DNA of 64,000 nucleotides from Meconema thalassinum (lineage: Eukaryota > Arthropoda > Insecta > Orthoptera > Tettigoniidae): positions 340,478,444 through 340,542,443 of the forward strand of contig OX336389.2 of assembly GCA_946902985.2 (NCBI GenBank), read 5' to 3'. Positions 57,120 to 64,000 of the stretch are shown here, in pieces. A program made the position numbers and the translations under genes. The number at the start of each line of letters is the position of its first letter. Position 1 is the first letter of the stretch. A model generated the notes under the pieces. That model ran no database searches. It saw only the letters and a list, made by a program, of their open reading frames with translations, and had not been told where the DNA came from.

Positions 57120-57390
57120 TCTCTACATAGTATGAAACTAAGTCCCCGATTCTTGGATGTAACGGGTAATCTCTAGAACCACTGGATGGCTTTTGATGTG
57201 ATTTTCACCATTCTGTAAAGGATTTCTCGAGGACGGTTTCTATAGAAATAATTTATTTATGATCAAAGGAAACCGAGCAGTAACGATTTCAGTGAATCGA
57301 GTCGAAAAATAACTACCGTCCGTGCGCCTTTTAAGCTTATGCTGGGTAAAGGGTTGAAGATACCGGGCGAAGCCGGGATGGGTTGCTAGT
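57120..57390 (+). mobile_element. Non-autonomous Helitron, copy 2 (271 bp)
   Basis: 5' TCTCTACATAG; 3' CCGGGCGAAGCCGGG hairpin region followed by GGTTGCTAGT. It is inserted between A and T as expected. It is a compact relative of 308-931. Confidence 0.88.
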
Positions 57391-57414
57391 TTGTATATAA
57401 TTCATGCCCTTATT

Positions 57415-57505
57415 TCAGGCACTAGGTGATACAATTAATTGTTTCTCCCCATCCAATAAAATTGGGCACACTCGTGTTGACCGAATGGAAAGTGATTCTA
57501 CTAAT
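57415..57505. repeat. Arm-like fragment of the CGGTCAACACG hairpin family
   Basis: Shares 'attgggcacactcgtgttgaccg' in part with the hairpin at 62630-62815 and with about 53650-53710. Confidence 0.5.
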
Positions 57506-57651
57506 AGATTACTAGACGCCACTGAAAAATGGCTTCTAATACATTAATTGAAACAACTAAGCCTACATAGAAATTATATTTTGTAGTCTGAAGTCCAAAT
57601 AGGCCTATACAGAGTAATGCCACTCACGTCCATTTGTAGCGGCTAGCATTA

Positions 57652-58830
57652 TTGGACATAGCACCGGCAAGCTTCCCATACTCGTTCTCGTTCCTGTTCC
57701 CGGGCTAATTGTAAACCAGTGCTTCGGCAAGCTTTCCGTACTCGTTTCCGTTCTCGTTTTCGTTCCTGTTCCCGGGCTAATTGTAAACCAGTGCTTCGGC
57801 AAGCTTCCCGTACTCGTTTCCATTCTCGTTGTCGGTCCTGTTCCCGGGCTAATTGTAAACCAGTGCTTCGGCAAGCTTCCCGTTCTCGTTTCCGTTCTCG
57901 TTCTCGTTCCTGTTCCCGGGCTAATTGTAAACCAGTGCTTCGGCGAGCTTCCCGTTCTCGTTTCCATTCTCGTTCTCGCTCATGTTCCCGGGCTGGTTGT
58001 AAACCAGTGCTTCGGCAAGCTTCTCGTTTTCGTGCTCGTTCCTGTTCCCGGGCTAATTGTAATCCGGTGCTTCGGCAAGCTTCCTGTACTCGTTTCCGTT
58101 CTCGTAATCTTTCCTGTTCCCGGGCTAATTGTAAACCAGTGCTTCGGCAAGCTTCCCGTTCTCGTTTCCGTTCTCATTCTCACTCCTGTTCCCAGGCTGG
58201 TTGTAAACCAGTGCTTCGGCAAGCTTCCCGTATTCGTTTCCGTTCTCGTAATCGTTCCTATTCCCGGGCTAATTGTAAACCAGTGCTTCGGCGAGCTTCC
58301 CGTTCTCGTTTCCGTTCTCGTTTTCGCTCCTGTTCCCGGGCTGGTTGTAAACCAGTGCATCGGCAAGCTTCTCGTTTTCGTGCTCGTTCCTGTTCCCGGG
58401 CTAATTGTAAACTAGTGCTTCGGCAAGCTTCTCGTTTTCGTGCTCGATCCTGTTCCCGGGCTAATTGTAAACTAGTGCTTCGGCAAGCTTCTCGTTTTCG
58501 TGCTCGTTCCTGTTCCCGGGCTATTTGTAAACCAGTGCTTCGGCAAGCTTCTCGTTTTCGTGCTCGTTCCTGTTCCCGGGCTAATTGTAAACTAGTGCTT
58601 CGGCAAGCTTCTCGTTTTCGTGCTCGATCCTGTTCCCGGGCTAATTGTAAACCAGTGCTTCGGCAAGCTTCTCGTTTTCGTGCTCGTTCCTGTTCCCGGG
58701 CTAATTGTAAACCAGTGCTTCGGCGAGCTTCCCGTTCTCGTTTCGTTCTCGTTCTCCCTCCTGTTCCCGGGCTAATTGTAAACCAGTGCTTCGGCAAGAT
58801 TCCCGTACTCGTTTCCATTCTCGTGACAAT
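57652..58830 (+). repeat. Minisatellite with 60- to 72-bp units
   Basis: About 17 units built from 'gctaattgtaaaccagtgct', 'tcggcaagcttc' and a (CTCGTT)n/(TTCCGT)n stretch. Early units are about 72 bp and later ones about 60 bp because the CTCGTT stretch is shorter. All lengths are multiples of three, so a 415-codon Arg/Ser-rich frame and opposite-strand frames stay open. No homology to a real protein is seen. Confidence 0.92.
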
Positions 58831-58834
58831 TCTG

Positions 58835-59260
58835 AACCAGCCTTACCATCTTGTTCCAATGGGCTACCACAATGTCCGCTTTACTGGCTGGTTAAAGCTT
58901 TTTTCATTCAATGAGCTTTGGTCGCGTGAACGGTGGTCTGGTATTCCCCTCACCTCACAGTTGTAGCTGTATGACACGTTGCGTTGTCATGAAAGATTAT
59001 GACGTTTGGCACCAGCTTTGTACGTTTCTCACGAACGACATGGCGCAGCTGATATTGCTGCAGTAACAATGTGACCTTCACAAAAAATGTAACACCTGAG
59101 GACCCCTTGACAGGCTTCCATCTTCATATAATTAACTCGCTCTTTGATTATCCACATACCCCCATCTGAGGGAGGCACATCCATCGGGCCTTCAAGGGAG
59201 CATTTTGGCATCATGGAGCAATGGCCTCTTTGGCAGTGAAATACTGCTGGTATGTTTTTA
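58835..59260 (-). pseudogene. Mariner-like transposase scrap
   Basis: On the minus strand: 'LLQQYQLRHVVREKR' then 'VPNVIIFHDNATCHTAT', which is the second catalytic Asp region (HDNAxxHT) of Tc1/mariner-type transposases, and further on 'VVAHWNKMV'. Frameshifts separate the pieces. The minisatellite starts directly beside it. Confidence 0.5.
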
Positions 59261-60242
59261 TTTTATAACTACCCAAGAATTTGCAAAAACAAGAATTGCC
59301 AATTATGCAATATATTGTTATAGATGAAACAAGAAATGTAACCCGAAAAGAGTTACAGAATGGAAAATCGTCCAGTTTTTTTCTTCATATTATGTGATCC
59401 TTACACAACACGTATAGTGGCCCCCAGTTTGATCACGCGCATATATCCTCCATTTGCGATCCTATTGTGTCTTGGATGAAAACAACATCTAGTCATTGCA
59501 TTTTTGCTGTTTCCTTCTCGGAATCTTCTATGACGGCTGTCGTCGCTCTTCATAAGTAAAGCATATTCATCGAGTCGAGACAGTGTCCCTGGCAACCTGG
59601 ACAGGGAATCACGCCCAGTTCACGTCATCGGCTCTGCCGGACAGGGGTAGCCAAGAAGCTCTGAGATCATTAGTCACGCCGTAGCCCTAGAAAGGACAAG
59701 ACTTGCTGCACTTAGTGCTGTGCTGCACTGTGTACTGTTGCCTGTCACAAGCAGTTAAGAACTTATTAACTAATATTAATTAAATAAATATATAAACGAA
59801 CAATAAATAAGCCACGCTGTAGCATATAACCGATAAGCCAGCCCGCTTCACATGTAGGCTATTCACAGCACTGAAGTTGGCGTACGTTCAACAGGCACAG
59901 CACTATGCACCCCCTTGCGGGCAGCCCTGTAATCACGTGTACAGCTGTGTTTACTTCCACTATCTCGACTCGGCGAACAGACTTTAGATGCCTGCAAGAC
60001 GCCAATCATATTATGAAGAGGTAGACTGAAATCTATTTTAGAAATACTGTTTTGCAAAACAGTGGATTTCTTTCATCGCTGAAGAGGTATGAAACGGTAT
60101 CGACTGTATGCCTACACGCCACACCGGGTCAGGCTCCGGATCACGGTATCACGCGATATAAGTTCAATAATATCCTTTTAAATACAAGTCTAACACTAAC
60201 TTATGACGATCGACTCAAGTCGGGTCAGGGATTCATTATTAC
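59261..60242. other. Unassigned sequence
   Basis: No gene, RNA or repeat family recognised. Confidence 0.4.
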
Positions 60243-60562
60243 TGCTCTGCCAAGAAATGTAATTCTGGTCTGAGGGCTGGAACGGGGTACACTCAGTCTC
60301 ATGAGGCAAAATTGACAAGAGGTGGGTTCGATTCCCACCTCAGCCATCCTGGAAGTGGTTTTCCGTGGTTTCCCCCACTTCTATCCCAGGCAGATGCTGG
60401 AGTGATTCCTGAATTAAGGCCACGGTCGCCTCCTTCCCAATCCTTACCTGAGTTACAAATGCACACACTACTACATACTGTTCATCAAAATAACACATAC
60501 ACTGATGTGCACGGGGCTAAATGACCACGATGGCAAAGTTCCTCAAATCAAACAACAACTGA
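60243..60562 (+). mobile_element. SINE family B, copy 3
   Basis: Begins at 'ctctgccaagaaatgtaatt' (head truncated), has box-B-like 'GGTTCGATTCCCACC' at about 60324, and ends 'aaatcaaacaacaact', a tail similar to the CAA-rich LINE tail at 1463, hinting at the LINE partner. Confidence 0.88.
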
Positions 60563-60631
60563 TTCTTACTGGTTTCAGTTGCAACCCTATCATTTTCCAT
60601 TATTGTAGTCGATGGTGATTGCTGTGTGAAG

Positions 60632-61003
60632 GGGTGGAACGTCATCTGCCCCGATCCTCCAGCAACTTATACGATATTAAATGTTTATAGGAGTATTATC
60701 CCTCACAATGCACCTGTCGCAACTATCACCTAGAATAACATACCGTCTGTTGTTTAATTTCAGTTAGGGTCTTGCAACATCGTCATCATTAGCCCTGTGT
60801 ACTTGGGTGTGTATATAATCTATCTGATAACTGTGTTAGTGTTGTGTCTGTATTTTTAATTGGGGTTAGGATTGCGAAGGAGAAGGACGTGGCTTGGAAG
60901 GGATGGAACATCGAGATAATCTGCCCCTATCCTCCGGCCCTTATAGCGGAGAAACTTATACGATATTAACTGCTTATGGTATCAACGCTCATGTCCCTCA
61001 CAA
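60632..61003 (+). repeat. Two diverged direct repeats
   Basis: About 60632-60715 and 60900-61003 share 'ggatggaac/ggggtggaac', 'atctgcccc' and 'cttatacgatattaa'. A related word string occurs at 10798-10835. 60770-60890 resembles the inner part of the SINE B copy near 53910-54000. Confidence 0.6.
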
Positions 61004-61171
61004 AGCATGATTCCGTCATTTGTCTGGAATGGAACCACATGTGGAATGGCTGAGGTGAACGACCTCTCGTATCTCAGTTCCAGCCCTCAACTGAGCCAGG
61101 AATCACACAGGGTACACCGCACTGTGCAATGCAAAACAACAGTCCCTCTCCTTCGCCCACCTTCACTGCGA

Positions 61172-61475
61172 ACTGCATACTACCCTACCAGGGAATTGTT
61201 ACCGCTAGACGTGGAGCGGGACTGTTGTGTATACATTAGGTCAGCTCGCCACGTTAAGGCTGACGCGGGCGGTTGAGGAGAAAGAGGCGGAACGCATGTA
61301 CAGTCATACAATAAGAACACACCATACAGCGCAAGACCCAGCAAGAACCATGCACACACACGGCATGCGTTTCGCTGGTGACGACATCACGTCTATCGCA
61401 GGTGTGTGGCTGGGCGGAGCGCATTAGTTCCGATTTCCGCCACCGGCAACAATTCGCTGGCAGGGTAGTACAGTA
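61172..61475. mobile_element. Possible MITE with terminal inverted repeats
   Basis: The left 'actaccctaccagggaattg' pairs with the right 'caattcgctggcagggtagt', about 30 bp with a few mismatches, 300 bp apart. No target duplication is certain. Confidence 0.4.
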
Positions 61476-61479
61476 TGGC

Positions 61480-61820
61480 GCACGGCGTAAACAAAATGTG
61501 TTATTGTAGTTGAACAATCTAAGTGAGCACTATGGGTACTTATTGTTCATGAAATGCAAGGATATTATTTTATTAAAACCTCCAATAGTTTGATGCTTTT
61601 CAATCGGTCAACACGATTTTACCCAAATGAGATGAGTTATTCCCGAATCATGAAAAAAATTACATGAGATTAATAAAAACACTTGGATGACCAGTTTCGA
61701 TCGTCAAGCGATCATCATCAAATCCATTACACTTAGGCTATAAAATCTATGTCTGAAAATATGGGTGGAAATATTTACAATATATACACTTATTTAGTTG
61801 CAGTATTAGTTGAGATAATG
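61480..61820. other. Mostly unassigned; one arm of the CGGTCAACACG family
   Basis: 61590-61650 resembles a single arm of the hairpin at 62630-62815. Nothing else recognised. Confidence 0.5.
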
Positions 61821-62144
61821 AGCCTCCGTGGCTTAGGCGGCAGCACGCCGGCCTCTCACCGCTGGATTCGTGGTTCAAATCCCGGTCACTCCATGTGAGA
61901 TTTGTGCTGGACAAAGCGGAGGCCGACAGGTTTTTCTCCGGGTACTCCGGTTTTCTCTGTCACAATTTCATTCCAGCAACACACTCCACTATCATTTCAT
62001 TTCATCTGTCATGCACTTAATCATTGCCCCAGTGGAGTGCGACAGGCTTTGACAGCCGGCACAGTTCATATCCTCGCCGCTAGATGGGGGCTTCATTCAT
62101 TCCCGGTCGGTCGACTGGAAGCAGGCTGTGGATATTCTTTATTC
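61821..62144 (+). mobile_element. tRNA-derived SINE, family A, copy 3
   Basis: Same family as 4582-4917 and 5110-5442. A perfect 16-bp duplication, ATTAGTTGAGATAATG, lies at 61805-61820 and 62145-62160. Confidence 0.95.
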
Positions 62145-62160
62145 ATTAGTTGAGATAATG

Positions 62161-62629
62161 CAACTCGTCAGTATGTGTTCCTGGTTAAAGTGTCCGTTGT
62201 GATGAGTACCGGTACTGTACCAATTTTCAACTCGTCGAACTGTTTCAATAGCTTCTCCTTATTCTTTCTCCAAAGTTCCAGGGTATTATTTGAATTAACT
62301 CGATTCGTACTTAAAATAGAACATAACCGCAAACAATTGACTGCCATAAATACACTTTCTCAACAGTAGTGAGATTGTGAAGCTCAGAGCGACGAGATGA
62401 AGAGCAGTCTTAGGCGCTCAAATTTAGAAACTAATCTTGGAGTGACCTGTTGGCTCTAATATAAGCTCCTATTCTTCTGGCGTGGTCATGGAGAACAACA
62501 AAGTTTCCACTAACTATGATCATTCAGCTGGCGGTGTCATAACAAACAGATTACATATTATGTTGAAATGTCATATATAGCCAATTTTTGCGGTGTTTGA
62601 AGCCATTTTCAGTATTGCCTTAGTAAACA
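62161..62629. other. Unassigned sequence
   Basis: No gene or repeat recognised. Confidence 0.4.
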
Positions 62630-62815
62630 AAGTCTGATGTTTTTCTGTCGGTCAACACGATTAAACCCAATTGTGATGGGTTATTCCCTAATCCTGATCT
62701 TTTTAAATGAGATTACGTGTGTATTTATTAATCTCATGTACATTTTTCTGGATTAGGGGATAACCCATCACCATCGGGTACAATCGTGTTGACCGACAGA
62801 AAAAACATCAGACTT
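62630..62815. mobile_element. Hairpin (foldback) MITE, 186 bp
   Basis: The left arm 'aagtctgatgtttttctgtc' and the right arm 'gacagaaaaaacatcagact' pair over about 80 bp, with the shared internal 'cggtcaacacgatt'. Single-arm relatives are at 61590, 57440 and 53650. Confidence 0.85.
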
Positions 62816-62939
62816 CTTTTAGCCAATTATTATCGTATGAAATATGAGGTTATGAGATCAACTTTTGCCCGTGTGTGTACGTTTTCTGTACGTGATGCCA
62901 ATTATTTCACCACTGAGTATGCTTTGTGGTGTACTGTTT

Positions 62940-63030
62940 AGCATTGTTGGCTACCACCTCAAAGGCTCGGGTTTAATTCTCGTCTCTGCCAAGAAATTTA
63001 ATTCTGGTTTGAGATGTTGGGACGGTAGAC
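62940..63030 (+). mobile_element. SINE family B, 5' head fragment
   Basis: Contains the tRNA-like head 'GGCTACCACCTCAAAGGCT', box B 'GGTTTAATTCTCG' and the start of the body 'ctctgccaagaaatttaatt'; the rest is missing. Confidence 0.75.
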
Positions 63031-64000
63031 TCAAATTCAAAGTCTTGTACAAGGTGAATCAATGTATGAGGAATTGACCCGAACGCCCTCTATATAATTA
63101 TAACGAAAAGAAACAATAAATTTGTGTTATATTGGCTTTCACGGCCAATATACCATCTTTTTGGAAGCCTTCACAGGGAGTTTGTGGCTGCTTGTGATTT
63201 TAGTTCTCGCAGATAAGAGGCGCAGGTGCGCTTCATAAAAAGGGAGGTAGTGCGAAGTTCGCTACTCCTGTGGGGGTCCGGGCGGGGACACCAAGAGCCC
63301 GCTGATGAGCCTGCTTGGTGTCCTAGGCGAAACCCCACACAAGACACGGCACAAACCTAGAAGAATTGCTGAGTTCTAATACATGTATGTGCCTGTAGGT
63401 TTAAATTATAGAATGGGTTGTCTTTATCAGATTTCATAGTTATCTGATCATCCAGTGAAGAGTTAAGTAAATTCATGTGTAAGGAATTGACATGCGTGCT
63501 ATCTATAATTGATTAAAAGATGTTCAGTAAAGAACACAGAGGCTGAATGTATGGGTCGTGCGTGTAGTGTACTGTAATTTCATGATGACCAATTAAGAAA
63601 TTAATCTTGTGTACTGCACTGCCCAAGCTCTGTCTTTAAGGAATCATACGTTTCCGAAAGTATTTCTGCCTCGTGAGTGGATTTCTTTAGTCACGTCTCA
63701 GCGGAACACACGATTGATAGATTCAGCGCGATGAGAAAGGAACGCAGGTTCGGAGGTACACGCTACACTTCGGGCATTGACGTAAGCGCCTTGTCGGATT
63801 TCACACCACTGAAGACACTGTTTAAGCTCAGTGATAACATGTCGATAAAAGGAGTCTGAGAATTGCGACAAAGTACAGTTCCAACGCACAGCCACGGTTG
63901 TTTTCCAGAGACGATTCGTTTCTGTTATGTAGAGCAGAATTTCTTGCATGTTCTGTGCGCCAGAGAAAGGTAAAATATACACTTATTATAAATAACTGGG
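63031..64000. other. Unassigned sequence with a small inverted repeat
   Basis: 63132-63162 has 'tatattggc...gccaatata', a perfect 9-bp palindrome pair. No gene or known repeat recognised in the rest. Confidence 0.4.

Noticed and set aside
57719..58966. 415-codon Arg/Ser-rich ORF as a real SR-like or protamine-like gene
   Set aside because: It is a tandem repeat with comparable open frames on the other strand. I list it only as a minisatellite and an observation.

Overview
The window looks like intergenic DNA from a large, repeat-rich insect genome, probably a hemimetabolous and perhaps orthopteran-like insect. This is inferred from tRNA-derived SINEs with their own target-site duplications, Helitrons ending in a hairpin plus CTAGT, several LINE families, a Harbinger relic and many TTAGG/CCTAA pentamers. 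I found no conserved host gene: almost everything recognisable is a mobile element or a tandem repeat.

Layout. Positions 1-12100 hold a short Helitron, a decayed LINE on the minus strand, three SINEs, AT-rich unassigned DNA and a 2.1-kb Helitron. Positions 12098-30340 hold one roughly 4-kb LINE on the minus strand, split in two by a 14.24-kb, almost completely palindromic element ('element 1', 13907-28149). Element 1 has a perfect 6-bp target-site duplication, CAGGTT. Positions 30363-39979 are a 96-bp satellite (about 55 monomers) that starts with an inverted partial monomer and is interrupted by a 4.26-kb CR1-like LINE. The satellite runs directly into a second giant palindrome ('element 2', 39980-51492), whose left end is missing and whose right 300 bp are homologous to the ends of element 1. 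Positions 51500-64000 hold more SINEs, hairpin elements, a Harbinger deletion derivative inside a LINE remnant, a third Helitron, an Arg/Ser-coding-looking minisatellite and a mariner-like transposase scrap.

The exciting part is the pair of giant palindromes. Both begin or end with AGTAG...CTACT and share a subterminal region. Both carry, once in each arm, a small protein with a FLYWCH-like zinc finger and an acidic tail. Both have TTAGG-like pentamers close to the centre. Element 1 also carries a well-folded tRNA-Leu(UAA) in each arm and a captured LINE 3' tail. Element 2 also carries spliced-looking exons, an IAP-type RING finger lacking one zinc ligand, and a conserved 93-codon ORF. No transposase, integrase or DNA polymerase is visible, so these look like non-autonomous or satellite members of an unrecognised foldback class. 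The 6-bp duplication and AG...CT ends recall Maverick/Polinton, but nothing else here supports that.

The arms record their own history. The right arm of element 1 has lost 781 bp by recombination between two direct repeats, and the crossover tract is visible. In element 2 the two arms carry different inactivating lesions, so they are no longer being corrected against each other.
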